Assembly (NCBI GenBank): GCA_964035795.1
Contig: OZ038325.1
Coordinates: 9,881,458 to 9,945,457 of the forward strand
Length of the DNA: 64,000 bases
Origin: Pterobdella sp. o SKG-2022
Lineage: Eukaryota > Annelida > Clitellata > Hirudinida > Piscicolidae
Direction: 5' to 3'
The stretch's first letter is position 1; every line of letters begins with the position of its first letter. A program made the translations under genes and the position numbers. The notes below the pieces were generated by a model. That model was not told where the DNA came from and did no database searches. It was given only the letters and a program-made list of their open reading frames with translations. Positions 11,411-23,153 of this stretch are shown here, piece after piece.

Positions 11411-14400
11411 TCAGTAGTCCCTGTTGATGATGCGAGGACGGCCTTCAGACTGCCATGGCAACAGCAACTTGTCATTCTGAGGGGTGTGATTTTGAAAGTT
11501 GTAAATGATTAAGTGAAGTTTCAAAATATTTGCCCAGCGACTTCTTCGAGAGATTTAGAGGAATAAAATGAGAAGTGAGAATAGGGGATGGTGATACATT
11601 CAATACAAAAAATACCCACATTGGGGTCTCTCCATTGGTATTCATCGAGTTCCTTCTTGGCCCTCTTCCTGTCCTTTGGGCGTTTGTGAAAGATTTGATT
11701 GGCTAATACATTTGAATTTAACAAGTGTATTAAGAATAAAACAATTAGAGTAAGAGTAAAAAATACAAAGACAAAAAAATGGTATTACAAAGATACATAC
11801 AATAAATGAGACAAGACAAGAAGCAGGGAGCCAAAGAAGTAATGAAAGCACAATCACTGTTCCTACGATGTTTGCTCTCATGAACAAAACTGGTGTGGTG
11901 AAGGGTATTGCAGTGAGAGGTGTTGTGGTGAGGTAAATTATAGTAAAATGAGGTGTGATGGGGTGTGGTGAGGGGTGGTGGGGTGAGATGGGGTGTGTTG
12001 AGGGATGATAGGTGTGATGAGGTAGAATGTGATAGAGTATAGTGAGATGTGATAGTGTGGTGGGATGGTGCATGGTGGGGTATGGAAGAGGGGAGTTAAT
12101 GAAGGTTTATGATGCATAGTGCTCAATCAGCAAATGCAACCTAGCTTGTTAGCATCGATGTTCTCAATGATCTTCCACAGTCTTTGAATGGTGTCTTGCC
12201 CTGTCTGTTTCTCACAGTTCCCCTGCATAGCAATGATGGTGGTGAAGGATAGTGATGATGATGATGCTGAAGAAAAGAGATGACCCACATATTGATCACA
12301 GAGTCCTTGGTAGCAAGGAGTGCCAGGAGGGAGGGGCTTGTTTGTGAAAGGTGCACATGTGTCATTTGAAGACATGCAACACCATCTACATGCGTTTACT
12401 GTGTGTGTGTGTATGTATGTATGTGTTTGAGTCACGAGTAAGATGGCTCCGTGATTTTTCGAATTTTACTTAATTTAAAGGTTGAAAATTTTATTCAAAC
12501 GTGAAATAACCAATGTAAAAATAATCAGTAAAGAGTTTTGCAATTCGATTCTTGGAAAATTACAAAGTTTCACACAATTAAAAGTTCGTAACTTATCGTA
12601 AACAAAAAGTTAAGCTAATCTAACCAAAATTGACTCTTAAAAATTCAAATTTAATTCAATAATTAATTTAAAATAATAAAAACTTGAAAATAAACTCATA
12701 TTTGAAAAATTGCAAGTTTAATAAGGTTTTGAAAGAATTAAACAAAGATGGCGTTTTCTGCATAGTTGGTTAAAAGTGAACAAAAAGAATAAAAGTATGA
12801 AAAAATTGAAATTTGAAAAATCAAAAATCAGAATTAAAAAAGAAACTTCGTTAAATTGATCCCTTACAAGTTTTCTAAGACGACACCACATCAAAAGAAG
12901 CATTTTGAATCATCAGATATGATTGTAAGGATCAGTTGCTGGAACGTTAAGAGTTTAAGAAATCCAACAAAATTCAGTCTGAAGCTGATTAATACAATAG
13001 AAACAATGAAACAAAAGAACTCGTCATTGTTAGCACTTTCTGAAACACAATGGGTAGGTAAGGGTATTGTGGAGTTGGAAGATACAACTGTGATCTTCTT
13101 AGGAATTGATGAAAAGAGATGGTAACAAACGAGGAGTGGCTAAAGCTCTTCGTGGTGTGAAGAGAGAAGCCTGGAAAAAGGAAGGCTCATACACCATGAT
13201 ATCGGAGCGATTAATAAAAATCAGATTCAAAGTAGGAAATAGCCACTTGATCGCTATTGCAGTTTATGCTCCCACGGAGGTAGATGAGCAAGCTGAGTCA
13301 GAAAAGTTGTATGAAGCCCTCCAAGATCAGCTTGATAGAGCAAGCAAAAAAGATTTTTTATTGTACTGGGAGATTTTAACGCCGCGTTGGACCTGCCTTC
13401 TCCACGTCGCGATTCCATGGCTCTCACAACACTGATGTTAGAAACATGAATGGAACACGGTTGGTAGATTTTTGTTACAACAACGGTTTAGTAAACACCA
13501 ACACGATTTTTCCCCACCAAAACATTCATCAGTGGACGTGGTATCACCCAAATCAGAGAGTAGGCCACACCATCGATTATGTACTCGTCAATTACTAATA
13601 TAGAGCACAAGTATTTGATACGAGAGCTAGCAGAAAAACAGTACATATATCTGACCACAACATAATAATAACAAAAATAATAATAAAAAGTAATAAAAAA
13701 ATTATTCACAAAAATACCAAAAAATTCTTCCCAAACAAAATAAAACAAACCCTTCAAAACTCCAACCAGACCACATCAAATCAAACCAAGAAGAACCACA
13801 AAAACATATCCAAAACATCAATAGTGCAGATTCCATTGAAGCTAAATGGAAAGCCTTGAAAGAAAGTTTTGCTGCTTTAGCAAAAGCTCTTGCTACAAAA
13901 CCTAAACAACCGGATAAGCCATGGGTCAATGAAGAGGTAAAAAAGTTGTCTGAAGAAAAAGCAAAATACCATCTCAAAATTCAAACCCATAAGCAAAACG
14001 GCCAATGTATTCCACAAGACCTACTCAGTTTATATAAATCAATTAAGACACAAACAAAAAAAGCGTATAAAGCTGCATTAGATCACCGGTGGGAACAAAA
14101 AGCAGAAGAAGCAGAGAAAACTACCCAATTGTCTATTAAGCAAGGCCGAGGAGGTTCCATTCTGAGAATGCTAAAACTATCAATAAACACAAAAAAAAAA
14201 CCTCGACGAATTTGAAGAGTAGAGATGGTAAACTTTTGATTTCTTCCTTAGATGAGAAACTAAAACGATGGAAAAGCTATTTTGAAGAAGCTGCTAAACC
14301 AGATAGCAAGGTTAACAACAATTCAATTCGAGAGCTCATACCTCCGACATATGAAACGAATGAAGAGGAAACTCAGAAGCTGTCTGAACCGATTTTAAAA

Positions 14401-16637
14401 GTAGAAATTTTACAAGCTTTAAAAAATGTAAACTTGAAACCGCTTCTGGTATAGATCTCATAAGCTCAAATCTACTCAAAATAGGCGCGGAAACAACGGC
14501 AAACTGGCTAAAAGTGATCTTCGATGCAATATGGGATTCAGAGATCATTCCAAAAGATTGGCATCGTCAAATAATAATACCAATCTACAAGAATGGGTCT
14601 AGATCATTATGCCAAAACTACCGTGGCATATCTCTTCTATGTGAGGCTAGCAAAATTTTCAGCAGAGCAATCTTGAACAGAGTGCAAGGTATTGTGGAAA
14701 AACAATTAGGGGACAACCAGTGTGGCTTTAGGTCAAACAGAGGGTGCTGTGACCAACTTTTCTCAGCAAAAATCCTAATGCAGAGAGCTATAGAATTTAA
14801 CAAACCAATCTACTTCTGCTTCATAGACCTCCAAAGAGCCTACGACACAGTGAACAGAAAGGCATTATAGGAAATACTAGCAAAACCTTTTGACGTCTCT
14901 GCAAAAATAATCCGCATCATAGAAACCCTACACGAAAACACAACCGGATTAATTCAAACTGAGAGTTTGAGGTCTGAAGAATTCCCTATTAGCGTGGGAG
15001 TTAAACAAGGAAACGTGCTAGCTCCCATGCTATTCAACGTGTATCTTGACGCTGTAATAAGAGTAGCACTGAAGAAGTTCCCCACAGAAGGCATTCATCT
15101 GAATTAGAGCTACAACGCCCCGCTGACGTACAATAATCGCCATAAACTAAATAAAGCAACAATTTTTCAGAATCTTGCTTATGCGGACGATATGGTACTT
15201 ACGAGCAACATTGTGAGCTTGCAAAACCTTCTTGATTCTATGGACAATACTCTTGCTAAATTTGGATTGAAGATAAGCCCAACCAAAACGAAATACATGA
15301 TAATAATACCCAATAAAAACCTTAATACTAACGAGACCAATTGTAAAAATAATAACAATAATAATGACGATGACAACAACTACAATAACCCCAAAAACAA
15401 CATCCTGTCTGATTCATCAAATATTACCACTAGTCTACGACCTGAACTTGACAAATTCAATCATAAATTACACAACAATTACTGCAATAACAATAGAGGC
15501 AACAATCAATGTAACAACAACAACAAAGTTATTGAGTTTTGCAACAACATCAAAAAAAACGATGACAACAACAATATAAACAACGGCAATGACAGTAAAA
15601 ACGTCAGCGACAAAAATCAATACAGCAACAACAGAGAACATGAAAATAGCAACAAAAACAACAACACTAACGTCGGAAAAAACACTGATAACAACAAAAA
15701 CGCTATTGTGTCGGCGAAAATCACTACCAGACGACGTTCGAAACTTGCCAAAATCAACGATGACAAACACAACATCAACAACACTAACATCCAAAACAAC
15801 ACTGAAAACAACAAAACCAAAAACATCAGCAACGATTTGAAATACAACAACAGTAGCAAACAAAGCGAAGGCAACAACAACAATAATAACACCAAAAACA
15901 ACAATCAACTCAACAACAACAGTATAAGTCCAAGAACCATCGCAACTCTCTCTGCAAACAACGAAAACCTGGAAAAAGTGTCACAGTCCAAGTACCTGGG
16001 AAGCATTCTCAGTAGCGACAACACAGTGGACGCAGAAGTGGAAGCCAGAACCAGCAAAGCAGCCCAAGCTTTCCGCAAGTCGTTTGGTATGGTACCAGCC
16101 AAAAATAAGCATTCAAACAAAATTGAAATTGTTTAAAGCGGTCATCATACCAAAACTTCTGTATGGAAGCGAGACGTGGAACCTTCTGCAACACCACATC
16201 CAGAGACTCGAGGTTTTTGTAAACAGATGCTTGCGAATCATCACTGGCACATCCTTGTGGGACAAAATGTGAAATACCCAACTAAGAAGCAATGCAAAAA
16301 TAGAAAGGGTAGAAGTGCTGATTCAAAAGCGGAGACTACAAAGGCTTGGACATCTTGCAAGAATGCCTGACGACCGTCTACCAAAAAAGCTTCTCGTGAG
16401 CCGAATATCAAATGGTAAACGACTTCAAGAGGGGCAGAGACAGAGATGGCACGATCTCATTCAAGCAGATCTCAAAAAAGTGAACTTGGAGAACGTTTGG
16501 AAAGTAGAAGCCCAAAACAGAAAATCTTGGCGCAACAAAACCATCCAACTTCTTTGCGTTTACAATGGAGAAAAAGAGCAAGATGGAAAAAAAAAAAGAT
16601 TTTTGCTAAAGAGCAGAAAGCCATCCACCAAAACATC

Positions 16638-16715
<78 letters not shown>

Positions 16716-18642
16716 ACACAAAACATCAACAACCCTACCGTGCATATCCAACTCCTAACTTGTACGTTCAGTGGATGTAACAGAACATGCGCAAGCAAAG
16801 CAAGCCTAGCAAACCACATAAGACAGGCACACCAGATACAACCAAGCATCCAGTGTCAGTATTGTGGGCAGAGTTTCAAGCGTCAAGGCATCAAAAATCA
16901 TCAAAAAAAATGTTCTTTCAATCACTTGCACCCGCCCCATGGTGGATAAATGCAGAAACAGTGTGTGTATGTATGCATGTATGAGTGTGTGCGTGTATGT
17001 GAACATATTTTCACACCTCCAGTACAGATGCATGGCTGCAGACCTTCATACTCACACAAGTTCAAACACCTGCCATCTCTGCACTTGCCCCGCCTAAATA
17101 CATGTCAATTATTTGTAAAAACAGCAATGATATTGACACATTTAAAAAGAATAACAAACAAATACAGACTCTTCAAGACAGGCAGTTCCATTGGCAAAGT
17201 TCAAGGCCTCCAAACATCTCGTGTCCACACCACTGCATCATCATAATCATCATCATCATCATCATCAGTACCACCATCACCATTATCTTCACCACCACTA
17301 CCTGCAGTGAGACGGCTTCTTACACTGTGACTCCTTACTTGAGAGACATGTGGTGGCAACAGAGGCATAAGCACATCCCTCGCAACACTGCTCGTTCAGA
17401 TCGCTGTGTGTGTTTGTATCTCGTACGTATGTGTGCATGTGAACTTATATATGACGTCATCACCTGCAAAAACTTCCTGTTGTCAGCTTACACTTGCTGC
17501 AACATTTTTTCTTGAGATTCCCCAGCAAAACATCATCGTCATCACCGCTCTCTGGTCCCTCATCACACTCCTCATCATTCTCCACTTTGTAATTCCCACA
17601 AAATGAGTCACTTTTCCCTGATTGGTTGCAACCAGGTCATTAATGATGATTCCTAACCAATGGGAGACCCACTTGAAAAATATAGGTCAGCCTTTGATTG
17701 CAGAGTGGCTGCTATAGACCTCCTACTACACGGAGAAAACTTCTGTTTGATGAGTCATCAGTATGAGTGCTTGTGATTGGTTGTCACGTGATGATGATGT
17801 ATATGATTAAAGTGAGAAAGTTTACCCTGTTATTAGCCTCCCTGCCATTGACAGAGTACATGTACATGATGAACTTGCCATAACGAGGGGAGCACTCTTC
17901 CGTGTCTGCATCGTGCTCACTCCCCCAGTTGTGACCCAGTTCTGGTGGGTGTCATTTTTCGAGATGCAGTTGAGGCGCAATAAAAAGACGAGTCTCTTAC
18001 CGTGGGCGGTTACAATGTAAGCTTCGGCGGCCAATAAGATGCGGTTGTACTTGTTGACAGATGAACTCCAACCTGCCATTTATGATGTTAGATCAAAGGT
18101 TATAGGAGGGTTCAAAAGAATTTAAACCTGTGTTGAGGTACTGCAAGTAGCCATCCTTGTAGTAAGCTGCAATGATGAATCATCTCATCAAATATGCGTA
18201 AAATGTACCTTTATATATGCATAGATGTCTCATTAAGTATGCATGAGTGACTCACAAGCTGATCCAAGTCCCCCTAAGGAACCCCTTCTACGAGACCTGG
18301 AATCAGTCATTCTTTTTTTATCTTCATTATTCAATTAAATTCTTATTATCATTACTAATACTTAATGATGACATCCCCCACCCAATATAAGCCAGGCCTA
18401 GGACGCCACCAGGGAAAGAGATGTGGGTGAAGAGATGAGCCAAGCAATAGTTGTTGTTGTCTGAGTTGCGAGAAAATGTCTGTGAAGGACAATATCATTA
18501 TTATCATCATTACCACCACCATCCTCCTCATCATCATCACCCACGTCACCAACCTCAAGCAATTCAGTTGTTGACATTTGCTTATCAATGTTGTATGCGT
18601 AGATAGCGTCATTTACTCCACTGAACTCTGTGTGGATTCGTA

Positions 18643-18684
<42 letters not shown>

Positions 18685-20293
18685 TGTGTGTGTGTTGATT
18701 TATGCACGTGAAGATACTTGACCTCTCTGATCTCGAACATGAACCCCTCTCCACACACTCCAAAATTCTGTCTCTTGTATATGTCGTTCACCTGGTCAAT
18801 CACGCTGATCTGTGATGAGATGATGGTGTGAGAAGAATGGAGGTGGTGTCAGGAAGATGGATGTGGTGTGAGGGGATGGAGGTGGTGTGAGGGAGATGGA
18901 GGAAGATGGTGGGGTAAAGAGAAGGAGAGGGTTTGAGGGTTAGAAAGTGACTCTTACCAAATTTCCTGTTGTAGCTTGTAGGTTCTGCTTTCCCATTGCC
19001 ACAAAATACCTGTTGATGAGGGTTAGGTGGGTATTTATATTTTGATGTCATAGCAGGTGATTTGGTCAGTATTTTGAACAGCTTGATATAGAAACATCAC
19101 TTAAAAAAATTCAACAGTTCTGCACAGCACCTGTAGTCAGCCACCAGCTTCAGAGTACACACCATTCTACCATTCCTGCTGCATGACGATGACCTTTTGA
19201 ACCTCCCACTATCATCCTCTTCTTTCTCTTCATCTGGTAGAATCTTTTTTGCTTCACAAAACTTTTCCCTGTTAAGAAGCAGTCAAAGAAGATTTCATGT
19301 TCATGAGACATGTTTCATTTGAACACCCAACTTTTCTGTTTCCCAAACATCCCCTTAATAAATAATGCAAGAAATTTTAACACAAACCCTAAATCCTCCT
19401 TCATATTAACATCCTCTTCCTGGTAGGCCAACATTGAATCATTTTGTCCATTGTACTTCCATGAAGGCTGTTCCATGCAGTGTTTTCAATAATTTACATT
19501 GTTTAATACATCAGACTGTTTGTGCAATGTCTTCAACCATTTAAATCACATCATTTCAAAAGCACATTAATCAGACATAACTGATGTAATGTTAAAATCA
19601 AACTTCAAAATGGAACTTTTTTTGGTGGTCAGACACACTGGCGATAAAAGTATCATCCTTCTCCATGTATACATGAGCTTGGGAGTCAGAATTTCCTGCA
19701 TTTTGGTCACTTCAATCTTAACCAATGGTCTAAATAATATATAGAATGGAACCTCGTAATTGTCCATGGTATAACTGGGGCTTGATGTTGACCACTCGCT
19801 CACCCTTGTTGTCTACAGCCACTACCTTGTTTCATCATTTCCCATCAGCAATCTTTAGTTCATCTTGCACCAATCATTCTTTTACACAACCTCCCAACAT
19901 CACCTTCCCATAATAACCACTCACTTTGAAATCATTAGTGAACAATAAAGTATGTCTGACCAGATCCAGTTTGAAATCTCTGCAAACAATATCACCAGCA
20001 TGTACTATTACCACTACACCCCAGCATCAAGTAACAATAGGAGTTTTATTCAGGGCTTACCTTCCTAATGTTTCGAACTCGAGAGTCTTTATATCTTCTT
20101 CAACTACATGCCTTTTTTTAATCGAATGTTTCACATTCTTTACATTAAACACACCAAAATGCTTTAACCTGTCTTCCAACTTCGATTCCACTGTATTCAA
20201 CATTCAAAAAATACTTCTTATCATATAATTATTGTAAAATCAAATTTACTCACCAGCGCAAATCAAGAAAAGGTATAAAAACTCGAATTTCAT
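11411..20293 (-). CDS. ADAM17: ADAM17/TACE-type membrane metalloprotease, complete
   Basis: Sheddase releasing membrane-bound growth factors and cytokines at the cell surface. Exons (minus): 20293-20254 signal peptide [14 protein letters not shown]; 20190-20061, 19979-19925, 19825-19753, 19695-19637, 19467-19388 prodomain; 19268-19131 carries the furin-type site RFKRS; 19009-18958, 18809-18707, 18643-18554, 18479-18382, 18296-18256, 18166-18128, 18072-18001 metalloprotease; the zinc motif [12 protein letters not shown] is split between 18001 and 17941-17826; 17742-17673, 17617-17464, 17403-17302, 17232-17170, 17093-17017, 12398-12289 and 12222-12141 form the Cys-rich disintegrin and membrane-proximal region (GNCEKQ); 11889-11797 transmembrane; 11630 upward basic tail [16 protein letters not shown]; 11476-11411 last exon ending IINRDY. 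Exon order and joins match animal ADAM17 throughout. The cytoplasmic tail is short. A LINE occupies the 12399-17016 intron in antisense orientation. The start of the exon ending at 11630 is uncertain. Confidence 0.95.
11890..12120. repeat. C/A-rich (sense) minisatellite before an ADAM17 acceptor
   Basis: Irregular repeats of GGTGTGGTG/GAGGTGTGATG on the plus strand, so CACCACACC-type on the ADAM17 sense strand, directly upstream of the acceptor of the transmembrane exon. Confidence 0.8.
15340..15950 (+). repeat. Asn-rich AAC-type low-complexity insert within the LINE reverse transcriptase
   Basis: Irregular AAC/AAT trinucleotides keep one reading frame open for about 200 codons between [10 protein letters not shown] and [15 protein letters not shown]. 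Related LINEs have a loop of only a few tens of residues here. Confidence 0.85.
16637..16713 (+). repeat. (CAA)n microsatellite in the LINE 3' coding region
   Basis: About 25 CAA units between the RT C-terminal region and the zinc fingers. The frame shifts around this tract: the upstream frame reads poly-Thr, the frame that continues into the fingers reads poly-Asn. Confidence 0.9.
18644..18695. repeat. (TG)n, i.e. (CA)n before an ADAM17 acceptor
   Basis: On the sense strand about 18 CA units end exactly in the AG of the acceptor of the 18643 exon, replacing a normal polypyrimidine tract. Confidence 0.92.
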
Positions 20294-20405
20294 CTCAATA
20301 AAAAGCGGACATAACTATATTTAAAAGTTCATCTAAAGCATTTAAGGTAAAGATTGAGAAATGTAACTTTATTATAAATAAAAAAATCATAAAAAATTTA
20401 AAATT
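20294..20405 (-). promoter_or_regulatory. 112-bp spacer between KIN17 stop and ADAM17 start
   Basis: It must hold the KIN17 3' UTR and polyadenylation signal plus the ADAM17 5' UTR or trans-splice site. It is AT-rich. On the sense strand an AATAAA-like word occurs near 20380 (plus-strand TTTATT near 20370-20385) and short T-rich tracts follow. No TATA box is clear. Confidence 0.5.
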
Positions 20406-23153
20406 TCAGTTATTGGATGGTTGGTGCAGTTTACAGACGTCTTCGTATAATACTCCCGTCACCATCCTGCCTCTCAACGCCCCCTGACAAGTTCATAGCA
20501 GTTATATATATGATCCGTTTGCCCAATATACATATGATTTTAAAAAAATAAATTTTTAAAGAATGAAATGGAGGTAAAAGATCGAACTTGGTCGATAGTG
20601 ATGTTGACACAGAATTGTCGTTCGTTAATGGAGTTCAAGGTAGCGGTACTACCTCTATAAGCTCCGTTCACCACCAACACTCGTTTCCCTGCCACCATTT
20701 TCGTGTATTTAATAACAAAAAATTAATTAAACTCTATAATCTGAGTTACACACGATGAAAATATTATGATGATGGGAATTAAACTTATATCGAAAATGAA
20801 TATCATTTAGAGGGCATTTCGAAAAAACCAAGGGTGACGATACCAGTAAAATAGAGTAAAAATACGAAAATCTGGAATTATTACAATGAAATTTTGCTCA
20901 TCAATGATGAAGGATGAATGTCACAGACCAATGGCGGGCAAGACAGTCTGCAGATGCACCTGATCCAACTTCACCTTGGCTCCTCCCTGCAACATCGACA
21001 CCACCCCTCCATATTTGTCTACCACCTCCTGTGTGTGTTTGTGTGTCAGTCATAATCTCAGTAAATTTCATAATTGTACATTGACCTAGATAGCTCAAAT
21101 AGTAGAGCCCAACCCCCTAAATGAATTGATACCTCAACAACACCCTTTTGCTTGTTGAACTTTTCCCCAAGTTGATCTGTCACCACTTTCACCACAATTC
21201 CCTTGAACAACCAATAGTCCTTCCTATTCACCTTTGCCTTCTTGCTCTCTTCCATCTACATCACATTCATTAACATTATACCAATATGAATTTAAATTGA
21301 AATCTCATTGAAAAGGCAAATTGATAACCAAACTTGTACCTCAATAATCTGCTCAAGAGCATTTTTTTTTTTGCAAGAAGATGATGAAGTTTTGAAACTG
21401 CAAACACTACCCTCATCATCAGCTCGCTTCCTCTTGACAGCAGGAAATTTTAATTTTTTGATGTTATGTTCAGTCTTCACATCCTCCTTTTCCACTGCCA
21501 TTTTGAATGTCACTTTGTCATCCTCATTCGCCTTCACAAGCTCTGTAGGCTTTTTCTCTTCCTCTTCCTCCTCTCCATTCTTCAACCTGCAATTATTAAT
21601 TGAAACAACTATCAGATCAACAACATGCAACTTTCTTGATGCTTCTCTACTTGCAACTTTTTGAAGTAGTCATATCACCCACATAAAGTACTAATGCCCT
21701 TCTTTTTAACCTCTTTATCTCTTGTGGATTTATAGCAATAATTACCTCTTTAGCTTGTCTCGTTCAATCTGCTCATTCACCACCTGCAACCATCATCCAA
21801 AAAATAATTCAAAAGCATGACACAAGGGAAACTTTTACATGCCTTGTGTCTAAGTTCTTCATCGTCGAGATCCATCTTTTCCTTGCGGTCCTTTGCTTCC
21901 TACAACATAATTGTGCACTTCACAACATCATTATCCATCAAAAGAAACTAAAGGTTTTCACAGACCTGCCTACGAATAGCTTCGGGGGATCTATCGATGT
22001 ACTGAATGAACCATCCTTTGGGTGTCTCATCAACCACACACAAACCTTCAAGTGGCATGTTCACCATGAATGGGTGTGGTAGTGTTTGTATGCACCATGA
22101 ATGGGTGTGGTAGGGTGTTTGTATGCACCATGAATAGATGTGGTAGGGTGTTTGTATGCAGCATGAATGGGTGTGGTAGGGTGTTTGTATGCACCATGAA
22201 TGGGTGTGGTAGGGTGTTCTATTGATTATATGCATCTCTAATGATAATCCTGTAAACAATAAACACATCACCTTTTTTTCCAAGCCACTTGACAAAACCA
22301 GTGAGAGTGCACCATTGTGTGGCATTCATGTGTATGTGGTTGCGGTCTGCTATGTATTCTTGGTACACCACATTCCCATGCACTCTGTGAATGCATTGAA
22401 AGTAGTGCAATGCTTATTATGATAATGCAAAAAAAAGCTACTAACTTTTATTGAAGATACAATTGGAAGTTTTATGGAAAACAGAAAGAGTATTGATGGG
22501 AAAAAAAAAAGATTAGGAAGAAAGTGATTCAGCATGCAAGTGAAAAAAGAATTAAGAAATGTCAGCCCATATAACTCAACGGTAGAGCATAAGACTAAGT
22601 AACTAAAATTACCGGGTTCGATCCTGTGTGGGCCAACAATTAGCACTTGTTCCATGGTGTGCTTTTGCTACATTAAATTTGTAGCAAGCGCTTTATAAAT
22701 ACTGCATTACATCACATATGTCTTCACATTATCATCATGTTTACATGCCACACCATCATCCAACCTTTTTGTGCCAAATCTCCTTCGTAAAAGTTCAAGA
22801 AACATGTCTGCAAAGTCCCTGCAAATGAAAATTGAGAATAATCTCAGTTCTTATTATTTGAAATCATCATTGAATAAAAAATCACTTTGAGAATGTGTTG
22901 ACGAATTTGTGAGGGTTATCAGCCACAAGAAGCAGTTGTCTTTGATGCGATTCCGACATTGTGTGGCATTTGAATCCATTCTATATAGTTGCACTCATAT
23001 ATATTTAAATAAATCGACAAAAAATTAATTTACCTCATCTCGACATTGCTTTTGACACATTTGACAGTACCATCTTAACTTTTGTAAACCTTTTGATTTT
23101 ATTCTATTACTTATCGCTTTAGGTGTCAGAAAGCCAGCTTTTTCTTTACCCAT
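20406..23153 (-). CDS. KIN: KIN17 DNA/RNA-binding protein, complete
   Basis: KIN17 is a conserved nuclear protein linked to replication, repair and pre-mRNA processing. Twelve exons (minus): 23153-23034, 22980-22886, 22818-22765, 22384-22272, 22045-21966, 21899-21839, 21783-21746, 21586-21340, 21255-21133, 21028-20929, 20688-20588, 20483-20406. The product starts MGKEKAGFLTPKAISNRIKS and continues LRWYCQMCQKQC and CHTMSESHQRQLLL (the C2H2 finger). It then has LELLRRRFGTKR, YIADRNHIHMNATQW, WLGKKG, VDETPKGWFIQYIDRSPEAI (winged-helix region), a variable Lys/Glu-rich linker, KDYWL, LDQVHLQTVLPA, GKRVLVVNGAYRGSTATL (KOW-like) and GVLYEDVCKL at the C-terminus. All joins keep phase and length is normal. 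The stop lies 112 bp upstream of the ADAM17 ATG on the same strand. A tRNA-derived SINE sits in the intron between exons 3 and 4. Confidence 0.96.
22046..22222. repeat. About five copies of a ~30-bp minisatellite in a KIN17 intron
   Basis: The unit contains ATGAATGGGTGTGGTAGGG and TGTTTGTATGCACC on the plus strand. It is C/A-rich on the KIN17 sense strand and abuts the acceptor of the exon starting at 22045. Confidence 0.9.
22561..22716 (+). mobile_element. tRNA-derived SINE, copy 1 (in KIN17 intron)
   Basis: The tRNA-like head has an acceptor-stem pair (CAGCCCA ... TGGGCC), an A-box-like CTCAACGGTAGAGC and a perfect B box GGTTCGATCC at 22615-22624. A non-tRNA body follows (ACAATTAGCACTTGTTCCA ... 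GCGCTTTATAAATACTGCAT). The same order recurs at 55824-55997. There is no proper anticodon arm, so it is not a tRNA gene. It is antisense to KIN17. Confidence 0.85.

Larger units (their letters stand above)
12431..16965 (+). mobile_element. LINE retrotransposon with C-terminal C2H2 fingers, decayed
   Basis: An apurinic-endonuclease LINE in an ADAM17 intron, antisense to the gene. The leader begins with CACGAGTAAGATGGCTCC. The endonuclease starts near 12916 ([27 protein letters not shown]); the GDFNA motif at about 13370 is out of frame. Reverse-transcriptase blocks at 14514-14870 include [15 protein letters not shown] and [24 protein letters not shown] is near 15010 and [10 protein letters not shown] near 15180. 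The thumb and C-terminal part ([37 protein letters not shown]) run to 16600. After a (CAA)n tract come two C2H2-type fingers ([10 protein letters not shown]..., CQYCGQSFK...) and the stop at 16949. Frameshifts and stops make it inactive. Both outer flanks are (TG)n-type. The clade is not assigned. Confidence 0.9.

Noticed and set aside
16446..16949. Cellular zinc-finger gene
   Set aside because: The fingers are the C-terminus of the LINE polyprotein, with another truncated copy at 27785-28013.
22561..22635. tRNA gene
   Set aside because: The head has A and B boxes but no proper anticodon arm, a long non-tRNA body follows, and the same composite occurs again at 55824; it is a SINE.
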